Assembly (NCBI RefSeq): GCF_000242455.2
Contig: NC_019892.1
Span: 6,830,744 to 6,894,743, forward strand
Reading direction: 5' to 3'
Origin: Singulisphaera acidiphila DSM 18658
GTDB lineage: Bacteria > Planctomycetota > Planctomycetia > Isosphaerales > Isosphaeraceae
DNA length: 64,000 nt
Of this stretch, positions 45,330 to 53,757 are shown piece by piece. Numbering within the stretch: position 1 is the stretch's first letter; each line of letters begins with the position of its first letter. The position numbers were made by a program, and so were the translations under genes. Below the pieces are notes generated by a model, which had not been told where the DNA came from, did no database searches, and was given only the letters and a program-made list of their open reading frames with translations.

Positions 45330-46005
45330 GAGCCGGACACGCTGGCTGTTTGGAGCGGGACGTGCCGATGAGGGACGCAGCTTCGTGAAGCTGCACCGGG
45401 GGAAGTCCGGGTGGTCCTTGCGGACCCGCCTCATCAGCCCTCCCCACTTGTTGATGAAGATCTGACTCACGTTCTTCCCGCTCGTGGTGCGGCGGTAAAA
45501 CGGGAGGCCCTTATCCGTGATGAGCAACTGCGACGACTCGGTCCCCTTCCGGCCGCAGATCCGCCTGTACCGGTCCATGGCCCATCGGAGGCCGGATCGT
45601 TGCGGCCAGAGGAGGAACTCGCCGTAGGCCTTGGACTTGTTCCAAGAGTGCATACAGCACGAATCGGTCCGTCGGCCTTGAGGTCGAACCCGGTCCGCTT
45701 CCGCATCGTCCCGGCGTGGGGTGGGGCCAGTCCAGGAAGAGGTGGTCGAACAGGAGCCTGCCTTGCTCGGCCCCCTTGAAGCCACAATTCAGCCCCAGCA
45801 GGATCAGGAGCCGCTCGAGCGGGGTGGCGTACTTGTAGAGGACCGCCAGCTCCTCGATGCGGAAGACCTCGACGTTCAGGAAGCCGATGTCGGTCCGCTC
45901 CTTGGGCAGACCCTTGTCCTTGGTTTCGAGTTTGTCGAAGTCCTCGGACTTCTGCCAGTCGAACGCCTTGGCCTTGTGAAGCCAGCAGCCAGGCAATCGG
46001 CGTAA
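45330..46005 (-). pseudogene. Decayed tyrosine-recombinase (integrase) next to ssrA
   Basis: Three frames carry consecutive pieces of one planctomycetal phage-type integrase. The first piece (about 46005-45730) has FRIEELAVLYKYATPLERLL and ILLGLNCGFKGAEQGRLLFD. After a frameshift comes RKRTGFDLKADGPIRAV (about 45720-45660). A third frame carries QLLITDKGLPFYRRTTSGKN and RRVRKDHPDFPRCSFTKLR and ends near 45360. The C-terminal part with the catalytic His-x-x-Arg and Tyr is missing. At least two frameshifts and a 3' truncation make it non-functional. It sits immediately downstream of the tmRNA gene, a favourite integration site. Identification rests on the conserved LLGLNCGF/DLF and KLR patterns. 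Confidence 0.6.
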
Positions 46006-46011
46006 ACTCAA

Positions 46012-46047
46012 TAAAAAAAGCCCACTTGCGAGTAATCGCAAGTGGGC
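46012..46047 (-). terminator. Rho-independent terminator of ssrA
   Basis: On the minus strand GCCCACTTGCGA, loop TTAC, TCGCAAGTGGGC, then TTTTTTTAT. A perfect 12-bp stem with a clean U tract, 6 bases beyond the tmRNA 3' end. Confidence 0.95.
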
Positions 46048-46052
46048 CTGAA

Positions 46053-46422
46053 AGTGGAGGCGGCGGGAATTGCACCCGCGTCCCGAGATCCATCGATGAC
46101 GGCCTCTACGTGTGTAGTCGCCCATTTAATTGTCGGCCTAGAAGCCCCGAGCAACAGGGTCCCTTTCGGCTTATCCCATCATGAATTTAATCCAAGCCGC
46201 AATAGGCGGTTAAGCTTGGACGAGCTCGCTTTGGCGTCTTCGGACGGAACTCACGAGCAAAAGGTCCGTCGCGAAGCCGTTTCTGCCTTCGTTCAGGCAG
46301 CCATACGGAGAGAGGGTGTCCTCTCGGCAACTAAATTTTGGTCTGCTTTTTACGAGGCCCGCTGACCAACCTCGACACGCCACCTGTCACTTCAGCAATC
46401 CGGTCGATCCTAGTTCGCCCCC
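46053..46422 (-). ncRNA. ssrA: Transfer-messenger RNA (tmRNA)
   Basis: About 370 nt on the minus strand. The 5' end GGGGGCG pairs with CGCCTCC at the 3' end to form the tRNA-like acceptor stem. The T-arm reads GACGCGGGTGCAATTCCCGC, and the CCA is not encoded. Tag codons run from GCA at 46346 to TGA at 46293, preceded by TAAAAA, and encode ADQNLVAERTPSLRMAA. The stop lies in a CTGCC-GGCAG hairpin, as usual. The molecule rescues stalled ribosomes together with SmpB, whose gene lies 90 bases upstream. The 17-residue tag is longer than the common 8-15 residues but keeps the hydrophobic-Ala-Ala end recognised by ClpXP-type proteases. Confidence 0.93.
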
Positions 46423-46463
46423 GTCTTGTCAAAGAGTGTTGGGATTGGTGTCCCAACATCACT

Positions 46464-46492
46464 TATTATCGGGTTTCCCGCCACCAGGTCAA
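46464..46492 (-). promoter_or_regulatory. Sigma-70-type promoter of ssrA
   Basis: On the minus strand: -35 TTGACC (46487-46492), 17-bp spacer, -10 ATAATA (46464-46469). Initiation would fall about 35 bases before the mature 5' end, consistent with a precursor trimmed by RNase P. It lies between the smpB stop and ssrA. Confidence 0.8.
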
Positions 46493-46512
46493 GTCGGTTG
46501 GCACGGATTCCA

Positions 46513-47022
46513 TTAATCGCGGCCACGTCCTCGAACGGCGCGGTCGATGTCGCGCTTTGCATCCTTGGTTTTGAGGGCTTCACGCTTGTCGTGGAGCTTG
46601 CGGCCGCGCGCGATGCTGATCTCGACCTTCGCCATCCCTTTTTTGAAGTAGACCATCAAGGGGACGATGGTCAGACCACGTTCCGAAGCCTTGGCGAGGA
46701 GCTTGTCGATCTCGCTGCGATGGAGTAGGAGCTTCCTTGGACGCTTCGGCTTGTGGTTCATCCGGTTGGCTTGGAGATACTCCGGGATGTCGCACCCGTA
46801 GAGCCAGACTTCATCGCTGCTGATACCGGCGTAGGACTCTTCCAGGCTCGCTTTACCGTTGCGGAGGCTCTTGACCTCGGTGCCGGTCAGGACGATCCCC
46901 GCCTCAACTTTATCGAGCAACTCGTACTCGAAGCGGGCGCGGCGGTTTCGGGCGACGATCTTGATTGCATTTTCGTCGGCGTCGCTCTTGGATGAATTCT
47001 TGCCGCCGCCGCTCTTGGCCAT
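46513..47022 (-). CDS. smpB: SsrA-binding protein SmpB
   Basis: 169 residues. The core motifs are IVARNRRARFEYELLDKVEA, GIVLTGTEVKSLRNGKASLE and the tail KGMAKVEISIARGRKLHDKR, ending in the basic helix REALKTKDAKRDIDRAVRGR. The protein delivers tmRNA to stalled ribosomes; its C-terminal tail occupies the empty mRNA channel. The tmRNA gene is the next transcribed gene, so the two partners sit together. A Ser/Lys-rich N-terminal extension of about 20 residues precedes the conserved OB-fold. The gene follows folK by 93 bases on the same strand. Confidence 0.97.
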   Translation of the reverse strand: MAKSGGGKNSSKSDADENAIKIVARNRRARFEYELLDKVEAGIVLTGTEVKSLRNGKASLEESYAGISSDEVWLYGCDIPEYLQANRMNHKPKRPRKLLLHRSEIDKLLAKASERGLTIVPLMVYFKKGMAKVEISIARGRKLHDKREALKTKDAKRDIDRAVRGRGRD

Positions 47023-47115
47023 CGTCGATCGCCTCGGTTTAACCTAAGAAAATGGGGATCAACGGATTATAGGGAACCGCGTTCCACTCGAGCAACGGGC
47101 ACCTCGCCCACTTCC

Positions 47116-47973
47116 TCAGGAGCGGGTCGCGGCACAGGCTGCGAGGACTTCCGCGGCCACTTGATCGGGATCGGACGAATCAACCACAAGGTGTGGAATG
47201 TGCAAGAGACCCGCAAGAGAATCATCGTCACGACCCTGCTTTAGGATCACGACGAATGTGGGCTGATCGCCATGACTCAAGGGAGCCGAGGATCCCAGGA
47301 ATGGGGGAGGGGAGTCGGTGATCAGCCAGCGGTTATCCGAAGTCTCGGCTGTTGCGTTTACGGAGGGTTCGAGTGAGGTGAGAGCGCTGGCCAGGGGTTG
47401 GAAATCCGTGAGGGATGGCCCCGTCGTTGCTCCAAGTCGAGAAACAAGGAGCCGGGCGATGGCTTCCTTGAAGGGGGCGTCGTCGCCAAGCAAGGCGAGC
47501 GAGCTTGGCCTGCGGTCGAGGTTCGCCAGGAGGTCGCCGATCGACCGGGTGGTGATCGGATCGACGGCGGTGGAGGCGATCTCACTCAGGGGGGCCAGGA
47601 CGAAGCGACGAAGTGCCATTCGCGGATGCGGGAGGGTGAGTCGAGGCGTCCGAATGACTTGACTGTCGAAGAGGAGGAGATCGAGGTCGAGGGTCCGCGC
47701 CCCCCAATGGACGACGCGGACTCGCTTGGCGCGGGCCTCGATGGCGTTCAGGAGATCGAGAAGGGGCTCGGGATCAAGCTCGGTCTCGAGGGAGGCAGCC
47801 GCGTTGAGGAACGCCCCTTGTCCTTCAGGGCCGCCGACCGGACTGGTTTCGTGAAACGTGCTGACCGCGCGAACTTCAACACCGGGCGTACCGGCCAGCG
47901 CATCGATCGCGCTCTCGAGGTTGGAACGGCGGTCGCCGAGATTACTCCCCAATCCGATCAGGGCCTGGCTCAT
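47116..47973 (-). CDS. folK: Dihydropteridine pyrophosphokinase (HPPK) with C-terminal extension
   Basis: 285 residues; stand-alone HPPK is about 160. Residues 1-165 are HPPK: the start is IGLGSNLGDRRSNLESAIDA, then TSPVGGPEGQGAFLNAA, the signature WGARTLDLDLLLFD (about 91-104) with two Mg-binding Asp, and LPHPRMALRRFVLAPLSEIA. It transfers pyrophosphate from ATP to 6-hydroxymethyl-dihydropterin in folate synthesis. Residues 166-285 are an extra domain ending HIPHLVVDSSDPDQVAAEVL, which recalls the last strand and helix of nucleoside kinases. No P-loop is visible, so it may be a degenerate kinase domain. The gene lies 16 bases after dapL and is probably cotranscribed. Confidence 0.9.
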   Translation of the reverse strand: MSQALIGLGSNLGDRRSNLESAIDALAGTPGVEVRAVSTFHETSPVGGPEGQGAFLNAAASLETELDPEPLLDLLNAIEARAKRVRVVHWGARTLDLDLLLFDSQVIRTPRLTLPHPRMALRRFVLAPLSEIASTAVDPITTRSIGDLLANLDRRPSSLALLGDDAPFKEAIARLLVSRLGATTGPSLTDFQPLASALTSLEPSVNATAETSDNRWLITDSPPPFLGSSAPLSHGDQPTFVVILKQGRDDDSLAGLLHIPHLVVDSSDPDQVAAEVLAACAATRS

Positions 47974-47989
47974 GAAACTGCGGCTCGGT

Positions 47990-49162
47990 TCAGAGTTTGA
48001 GCTTGCCGATCCGTTCGACGGCCTCGATCAGGCGGGGCGTTTCGACCGTGAGCGCGGCGCGAATGTAGCCGTCGGCGGTGCGGCCGAAGCCCAGGCCAGG
48101 TGTGGTCACGACGTCGGCTTCGTCGAGCAACCGGCCACAGAGTTCGGTCGAAGTATAGCCGGCGGGGCAGGGGATCCAGACGTAGAAGGTGGCCTCGGGG
48201 GCCGTCGCGTTCCAACCGATCTTCTTCAAGCTCGAGAGGAAGGCGTCGCGCCGCTCTTTGTAGAGCGCGCGGATGGGGGGCGTGATCGTCTCGTACTCGT
48301 CGAGGGCCGTCTTGCCGGCGAACTGGATGGCTGTGAAGATGCCCGAGTCGCAGTTGGCCTTCACCTGACCCAAGGCCGCGATCTGCGGCGCGCCTCCGAT
48401 GGCGAACCCGACACGCCAGCCGGTCATGTTGAAGGTTTTCGAGAGGCTATGGAACTCGACGGCAACGTCCTTCGCCCCGGGGATTTGCAGGATGCTCGGC
48501 GCCGGGTTCTCGAAGTACATCTCGTTGTAGGCGGCGTCCTGGGCAATGACGAGGTCATGCGTCTTGGCCAGGTTGACGACCTTCTCGAAGAAGGGGAGAT
48601 CGGCCGTCCCACCGGTCGGGTTGTTGGGATAATTGAGGAACATCAAGCGGGCGCGGTTGAAGACGTCGGTCGGAATCGAGTCGAGGTCCGGCCGGAAGCC
48701 GTGACTTGGCTCGAGCGGCATTGTATAGACGTCGGCACCCGCGAACATGCTGCTCGATCGGTAGACGGGGTAGCAAGGGTCGGGTACGAGGCTGATGTCG
48801 CCCGGGTTGAGAACGGCCAAGGGGAAGTGGGCGATCCCCTCTTTCGAGCCGATCAGCGGCAGGATCTCGCTATTCGGGTCGAGGTCGAGGCCGTAGCGTG
48901 CCTTGCAGAACTTGGCGATCGACTGGCGAAGTTCAGGCGCACCCTGGTCGAGGGCGTACTGGTGGAACGCCGGGTTCTCGACGTGGTGCTGGAGACTCTT
49001 GATGATCGTCGGGGGAGTGGGGCGGTCCGGGTCTCCCACGCCCAGGTTGATCACGTCTCTTCCCGCGGCCAGAGCGGCCTTCTTCTTCTTGTCAATCTCG
49101 GCGAACAGGTAAGGGGGGAGCTTCTGGAGCCGCTCGGACTTGACGAAGGGGGTCGTCGACAT
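47990..49162 (-). CDS. dapL: LL-diaminopimelate aminotransferase
   Basis: 390 residues, a class I/II PLP aminotransferase. The N-terminal KLPPYLFAEIDKKKKAALAA and VINLGVGDPDRPTPPTII are typical of DapL. The PLP site is SLSKTFNMTGWRVG with the Schiff-base Lys, and NYPNNPTGGTADLPFFEKVV holds the conserved Asn-Pro-Thr. The C-terminal Arg for substrate carboxylate is in DGYIRAALTV. DapL converts tetrahydrodipicolinate directly to LL-diaminopimelate, bypassing the acylated route, for lysine and (where present) peptidoglycan. It lies in a yebC-dapL-folK-smpB row on one strand. Some annotations would call this alanine or aspartate aminotransferase; the N-terminal pattern favours DapL. Confidence 0.88.
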   Translation of the reverse strand: MSTTPFVKSERLQKLPPYLFAEIDKKKKAALAAGRDVINLGVGDPDRPTPPTIIKSLQHHVENPAFHQYALDQGAPELRQSIAKFCKARYGLDLDPNSEILPLIGSKEGIAHFPLAVLNPGDISLVPDPCYPVYRSSSMFAGADVYTMPLEPSHGFRPDLDSIPTDVFNRARLMFLNYPNNPTGGTADLPFFEKVVNLAKTHDLVIAQDAAYNEMYFENPAPSILQIPGAKDVAVEFHSLSKTFNMTGWRVGFAIGGAPQIAALGQVKANCDSGIFTAIQFAGKTALDEYETITPPIRALYKERRDAFLSSLKKIGWNATAPEATFYVWIPCPAGYTSTELCGRLLDEADVVTTPGLGFGRTADGYIRAALTVETPRLIEAVERIGKLKL

Positions 49163-49237
49163 CGATCTTCCTATCGAGAAGTGAACGAATAAACTGCGAT
49201 TCGGGTATCGAAACGGCGAATCGAGCCAGGATCAAGA

Positions 49238-49975
49238 TCAAGCCATTGCGGCTTCCGGGATGTTGTCGTTGGCGTAGACGTTCTGGATGTCGTCGCTCTC
49301 ATCCAGGCTGTCGCGCAGCTTGAGCATCCGCTTCCCGTTCTCGACGTCGAGGTCGATCGAGTTGCTCGGGATGTAGCTCGTCTCGGCACTCTCGGTGGCG
49401 ATCTTGTGGTCTTCGAGCGCCTTGCGAACGGTATCGAAGACCTTGGGATCGCAGGTAACCTCGAAGTAATCATCGACGCGCTGAAGGTCGTCGGCACCGG
49501 CCTCGAGGACCACTTCCATAAGCCGGTCTTCAGCCACCGTCTTGGCCTCGATCACGAACAGGCCCTTGTAAGTGAAGAGGTAGCTGACACAGCCGGTGGC
49601 GCCGAGGTTGCCGCCGCAGACCTCGAAGAGCTTGCGGAGTTCACCGGCGGTCCGATTGCGATTGTCGGTCAGCGCCTCGCACATGATGGCCACGCCACCG
49701 GGACCATACCCTTCGTAGGTGATCTCTTCGTAGTTCTCGGCGTCCAGTTCCCCAATGCCCTTTTTGATCGACCGCTCGATGTTGTCTTTGGGGCAACTGT
49801 AGGAGCGTGCCTTGTCGATCGCGTAGCGGAGCTTCAGGTTCATGTCCGGATCGCCGCCGCCGTTCCGGGCGGCTACGAAGATCGCGCGACAGAGCTTGCT
49901 GAAGAGTTTGCCGCGTTTTGCGTCAACGGTCCCCTTACGGTGCGCGATGTTCGCCGAATGGGAATGGCCTGCCAT
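49238..49975 (-). CDS. YebC/PmpR (TACO1) family protein
   Basis: 245 residues, full length. The N terminus MAGHSHSANIAHRKGTVDAK is the family signature (canonically MAGHSKWANIKHRK), followed by KLFSKLCRAIFVAARNGGGD and PKDNIERSIKKG. The middle EEITYEGYGPGGVAIMCEAL and TDNRNRTAGELRKLF are equally diagnostic. Members act as DNA-binding regulators or, as shown for TACO1 and some bacterial YebC proteins, help ribosomes through difficult sequences such as polyproline. The infB product in this window is very proline-rich. The gene heads the yebC-dapL-folK-smpB row, 75 bases before dapL. Confidence 0.95.
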   Translation of the reverse strand: MAGHSHSANIAHRKGTVDAKRGKLFSKLCRAIFVAARNGGGDPDMNLKLRYAIDKARSYSCPKDNIERSIKKGIGELDAENYEEITYEGYGPGGVAIMCEALTDNRNRTAGELRKLFEVCGGNLGATGCVSYLFTYKGLFVIEAKTVAEDRLMEVVLEAGADDLQRVDDYFEVTCDPKVFDTVRKALEDHKIATESAETSYIPSNSIDLDVENGKRMLKLRDSLDESDDIQNVYANDNIPEAAMA

Positions 49976-50138
49976 GATCCTTGGAAACTCCCGCGGAAAT
50001 GGAATCAGTCATGCGACGGAACGGGGTGCCTCGCATGCGCCCGAGGTTCGGTTCAAGAGTCGTTTGCGATTCGATTCAAATTCAAAAAGGAAGAGGCCGC
50101 CGCCCCGCTCTCGTTGGGAGTCGGGAACGGCGGGCCGG

Positions 50139-52508
50139 TTAGGGGCTGTCGTCCGATGCCGGTTTGAGCACCGGCGCGAGCTTCCCCAGCGACTCGAGTT
50201 TCTTGCGAATCTCCGGGAGTCGCTTGTCGGTCGGAATGGCCTTGGCGGCCGATTTCTCAGCTTGCTCCCAGGCGGTCTTGGCTTTCGCGTTCTCCTGGAG
50301 CCGGAAGTAGACGTCGCCCAGATGCTCGAAGATTGTGGCGTCGCCGCCATTATTGAGCGTCTTGACGGCCTTCTCCAGGGGTTCGAGTGCTTCCTTGGCC
50401 TTGCCTCGCTTGTAGAGGACCCATCCCAGGCTGTCGAGATAGGCGCTTTCGTCGGGCTTCTCCTGGAGGGCCCTGCGAATCATCGACTCGGCCTGCTCGA
50501 GCTTCTTGCCCTGGTCGGCGTACAGGTAGCCCAGGTCGTTGTTGACCCCCGGATCGTCCGGATTGTGTTGGAAGAGGATCTCGAGTTCCGCCTCACCTTT
50601 GGCAAAATCGCCCAGGTTGACATAGGCGACGGAGAGACCGGAGTGAGTGATCTCGATGATCTCCTCGTTATTCGGATAGCGCTCGAGGAGTTCCTTGTAG
50701 AGGGCAATCGCCTCCTCGTTCTTGCCGTTCTGGAGCAAGATCGACCCGTAGAGCCGATTGAACGGGGCGTTCGACGGATCATTTTTGAGGACGCTCTTGA
50801 AGAGGTCGATCGCCTCGTCGAGCTTGCCGACCATGCTCAGCGACCAACCCAAGACGAACTGGGCCTCGGGGTTGACCGGTTCAAGCTTCAAGGCTTCACG
50901 AAGACTCTCGATGGCACCGGGGAAGTTATCGGCCCGGCGGCGATACTCCCCAAGCTGGGTGAGGGTTCGCGCGTTCCGTTCCTCGGGGTACTTCGCCATC
51001 ATTTGCTCGATGGTTTCCCCTGCCTCGCCATACTTGCGAAGCCCTTCGAGGGCGTGCGAAATCTCCCGATACAACTGGGGACTTGGGTCTTGCTTGAGTG
51101 TCAGGCGGAGGATCGGGACGAGCTTGTCGAGCTGGTTCGACTCGCTCGCGATGACGGCGAGGATGTCGATCGCGGAGCGATCAATACCGGGCGGTTCGGA
51201 GGAGAGCAGGGCATTTCCCGAGTCGAGGACCTCACCAGCAAACCCGGGGTCGGCGATCACAGCCTTGATTTGCGGGGTGACGGCCTCGAATCCCCCTTCC
51301 TTCTTCCGGGCCTCGGTAAAGACCTTGAGAAGCTGTGCGGCTTTCTTCCGTTTCAGGAGTGACGTTGCCAGTGCGCTGTAGCCTTGCGGGGTCGGCTGGG
51401 CCTCGAGGAGCGACTTGTAGAGAGCCTCGGCCTTCTCGACCTGCCCCGACTCACGGTAGCGATCGGCCAGGGCATATTGGAGGGAGAGGTTCTTGGAGTC
51501 GAGCTTGGCGGCTTCTTCAAGCCTGGGCGTGATCTCACCTTCGCGTTTGAGCTGGGTCAGGATTTTTGCGAGCAGTTCGTAGCCGTCGCTTCCTTGCGGT
51601 TGCCGCTTGAGGAATCGTTCGACGAGCCGAAGCGCCTGTTCGCCCTTGCCGGACTTCAGCAAGGCTTGTGCGAGGCTGAGCGGAATGAGCGGATGATCTT
51701 CGTTATAGACAAGGCCGCGTTCGTAGGCTCGGATAGCCAGGTCGAGGCGGTTGTCGTCGTCGAAGACTTTGCCGAATTCAAGGTAAGCGTCTGCGGGCTC
51801 GTCGCCGAGGATCAGAAGCTGTTCCCGGAAGGAAAGGCGGTTGGCTTCCTTTTCGTCGAGTTCGTCGAGGAGCTTCGCGAATGCGTCCGCCGCCTGCTTG
51901 ATCCGCCCGAGCTTGGTATCGAGCTTGCCGAGCTCGTACTCCGCGAGCAAACGTCCCGGCATGTGGGGACCGAGCTTGGGATTGTCCAGCACGCTTTTCA
52001 ACATCGCCTCAGCGCCCATAAAGTCGCCGTTGCGGACGTAGTGGTTGATGAGCCGGCTGATTGTGTCGGTATCGCCCGGGTCAGCGTCGAGAACACGACG
52101 GCTATAGCTCAGTGCCTGGTCGGTGCGTTTGAACAGGAAGCAGAGCCGACTGAGTCGGCGAAGCACCGAGACCGAGTCGGGTTCAAGCTTGAGAGCCTCT
52201 TCGAGGAGAGCGATGGCGTCGGACCAGGCTCGCTGATCTTCGAGGGCCCGAGCGGTGCTGAAATCCCGGAGCGCCTCGACTTGCCGTTGATCTTCCACGG
52301 TTCGGGGAGTGCGAGGGACAAAGGCCTCGGGCGGGTCTTCGCCGGGCAATCCGTAGAGGGCGGCTCCCTTGGGCTGATTCGCCACGGTGGTGGCGGGTTC
52401 TGGCTTCGCATCAAGAGGCGGGTCGGCCCAGGCAGCGCACGCAACGAAGCCGAGAGCCACGGCAATGCACGACAGGCCTGCGCTTCGTGGACGGATCAAC
52501 CAGACCAT
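50139..52508 (-). CDS. Secreted TPR-repeat protein
   Basis: 789 residues. The N terminus MVWLIRPRSAGLSCIAVALG continues FVACAAWADPP, a signal peptide with an Ala-x-Ala-like site, so the protein is exported. From residue about 75 on it is a solenoid of 15 or more TPR hairpins, for example AWSDAIALLEEALKLEPDSV, KLDEAIDLFKSVLKNDPSNA and LGYLYADQGKKLEQAESMIR. The closing repeat LDSLGWVLYKRGKAKEALEP is typical of BTAD/NlpI-like outer-membrane-associated TPR proteins. Probably a periplasmic scaffold. It stands alone, 163 bases before yebC on the same strand. Confidence 0.88.
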   Translation of the reverse strand: MVWLIRPRSAGLSCIAVALGFVACAAWADPPLDAKPEPATTVANQPKGAALYGLPGEDPPEAFVPRTPRTVEDQRQVEALRDFSTARALEDQRAWSDAIALLEEALKLEPDSVSVLRRLSRLCFLFKRTDQALSYSRRVLDADPGDTDTISRLINHYVRNGDFMGAEAMLKSVLDNPKLGPHMPGRLLAEYELGKLDTKLGRIKQAADAFAKLLDELDEKEANRLSFREQLLILGDEPADAYLEFGKVFDDDNRLDLAIRAYERGLVYNEDHPLIPLSLAQALLKSGKGEQALRLVERFLKRQPQGSDGYELLAKILTQLKREGEITPRLEEAAKLDSKNLSLQYALADRYRESGQVEKAEALYKSLLEAQPTPQGYSALATSLLKRKKAAQLLKVFTEARKKEGGFEAVTPQIKAVIADPGFAGEVLDSGNALLSSEPPGIDRSAIDILAVIASESNQLDKLVPILRLTLKQDPSPQLYREISHALEGLRKYGEAGETIEQMMAKYPEERNARTLTQLGEYRRRADNFPGAIESLREALKLEPVNPEAQFVLGWSLSMVGKLDEAIDLFKSVLKNDPSNAPFNRLYGSILLQNGKNEEAIALYKELLERYPNNEEIIEITHSGLSVAYVNLGDFAKGEAELEILFQHNPDDPGVNNDLGYLYADQGKKLEQAESMIRRALQEKPDESAYLDSLGWVLYKRGKAKEALEPLEKAVKTLNNGGDATIFEHLGDVYFRLQENAKAKTAWEQAEKSAAKAIPTDKRLPEIRKKLESLGKLAPVLKPASDDSP

Positions 52509-52812
52509 GTTGAAGCCTCCTCCGCCTCAAATCCGTCATCAGGGAAGCACTTCGCCCCCCTTCGGAGCGGGGGCGAAAAGGAGGCCGAGACGTCTCAAGG
52601 CCAACCCTCCTACGCGTTCCCCTACACCCGCTCCATACGGCAGTTATGTTATCACGGTCAGACGATGCCTGCCAAGCCCCCGAGCGCTCTCGGGGGGAGG
52701 TCGGAACGTCGAGAAATCACCCTGTTGGGACTGTCGTCGCCTTGGGACCGGCCTTGGTCTGCCACCCCTTTGGGTTCGTGTGAGCGAACCCCGGTGGTGA
52801 ACAGGCCTTGGT
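52509..52812. other. Intergenic region with hairpins between endonuclease-III-like and TPR genes
   Basis: About 300 bases. Two GC-rich hairpins are present: TTCGCCCCC/GGGGGCGAA at about 52551-52577, and CCCCCGAG, loop CGCT, CTCGGGGG at about 52677-52696. Neither has a U tract on the minus strand, so they are weak terminators at best; they could be leader structures of the TPR gene. Confidence 0.4.
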
Positions 52813-53661
52813 TTACTTGGGGCGTCCCGGCTTGCCCTTGGCGGCCTTCGGAGACGCTGGCTCAGCCGCTGTTGAGGGTTCGGCCGGGGCCGCTGATTTG
52901 GCGGAGGAGGCCTTGGCGACTTTCGTCTCGTCCTTGGCCGGCTTGGCGGCAGTGGCGGCCGGCTTGGGGTGGAGGGCTTCCTCTTTGCGGATCAGCGCGG
53001 TGGGGCAGGTTTTCCGGAGCTCACAGCGCGGGCAATCGGGGATTCCCTCGACACACGTATCGTGGGCGAGTTCCTCGATCAGGTCGGCGAATTCGAGGCC
53101 ACGGTTCTTGGGCACGGCGCGTTCGAGGAGCGCGCGGGTGGTCGTGGCGTCGGTTCCCGGGTCCACGACGCCCAGTCGCTCCAGAGCGCGGCGAGCGGAC
53201 TCGTCCACCGGGATGGCATGTCCCCCGAGCGACGTCTGGATGACGGTGGCCATCACGTAGTCCGAGGCCAGGACCTCATATTCCTGAAGCACCTTGACCG
53301 ATTCTTTGAGGGGCTTTTTGGCCAAGGCCTCGAGTGTGAAGCCATAGGTCTTTTCAAAGAGCTGGCGCAGGAAGCGGCGAATTCGATAGGCGCGATCATC
53401 CGAGTTCGGGAACCCGGCCAGGGCCGCTTGGATTTCTTCGAGTGAGCTGACGCGGACTTCGTTCCAATCGAAGAAGTCGTCTTTGAAGCGAGCGAGGGCC
53501 AGGGTGGCCTGTTCGCGCGACGTATCTTCGTGGCAAATGCCAAACACGACGGCTTCGAGAACCGTGAGCCGAGCCGAAGTCGGCTCGGCTTTCGGCTTAT
53601 ATCGCTTCTTCAGAATCGTGTGGACGTCGGTCAGATACTGCGCTTTGCTTTGTGTAGCCAT
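52813..53661 (-). CDS. Degenerate endonuclease III-like (HhH-GPD) iron-sulfur protein
   Basis: 282 residues. The fold of an HhH-GPD glycosylase can be followed from EAVVFGICHEDTSREQATLA to IPVDESARRALERLG, which holds the position of the catalytic Asp. The 4Fe-4S loop C-x6-C-x2-C-x5-C is intact (CVEGIPDCPRCELRKTC). However, the helix-hairpin-helix LPGVGRKTA with the catalytic Lys is replaced by LQEYEVLASDYVMATVI, so classical AP-lyase activity is unlikely. The last 55 residues are a low-complexity Ala/Lys/Pro tail (AAKPAKDETKVAKASSAKSA). It may be a planctomycete-specific DNA-binding relative. It lies 96 bases after rbfA. Confidence 0.75.
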   Translation of the reverse strand: MATQSKAQYLTDVHTILKKRYKPKAEPTSARLTVLEAVVFGICHEDTSREQATLALARFKDDFFDWNEVRVSSLEEIQAALAGFPNSDDRAYRIRRFLRQLFEKTYGFTLEALAKKPLKESVKVLQEYEVLASDYVMATVIQTSLGGHAIPVDESARRALERLGVVDPGTDATTTRALLERAVPKNRGLEFADLIEELAHDTCVEGIPDCPRCELRKTCPTALIRKEEALHPKPAATAAKPAKDETKVAKASSAKSAAPAEPSTAAEPASPKAAKGKPGRPK

Positions 53662-53757
53662 GGCGTACGTTTCGGTGCGCGATAAGGATGAAAAAATAAG
53701 GTCTTGCGGAATCGAAGAGAGGAGGATCAGTGCGTTGAAACGCTCCAGCGTCTCCGG

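Noticed and set aside
45511..46125. 204-codon minus frame starting inside the tmRNA gene
   Set aside because: Its first 40 codons are tmRNA sequence; only the later part is integrase remnant, recorded as a pseudogene.
49842..53243. Long plus-strand frames (506 and 619 codons) opposite yebC, the TPR gene and the endonuclease-like gene
   Set aside because: Complementary to well-supported coding sequences, with no family similarity.
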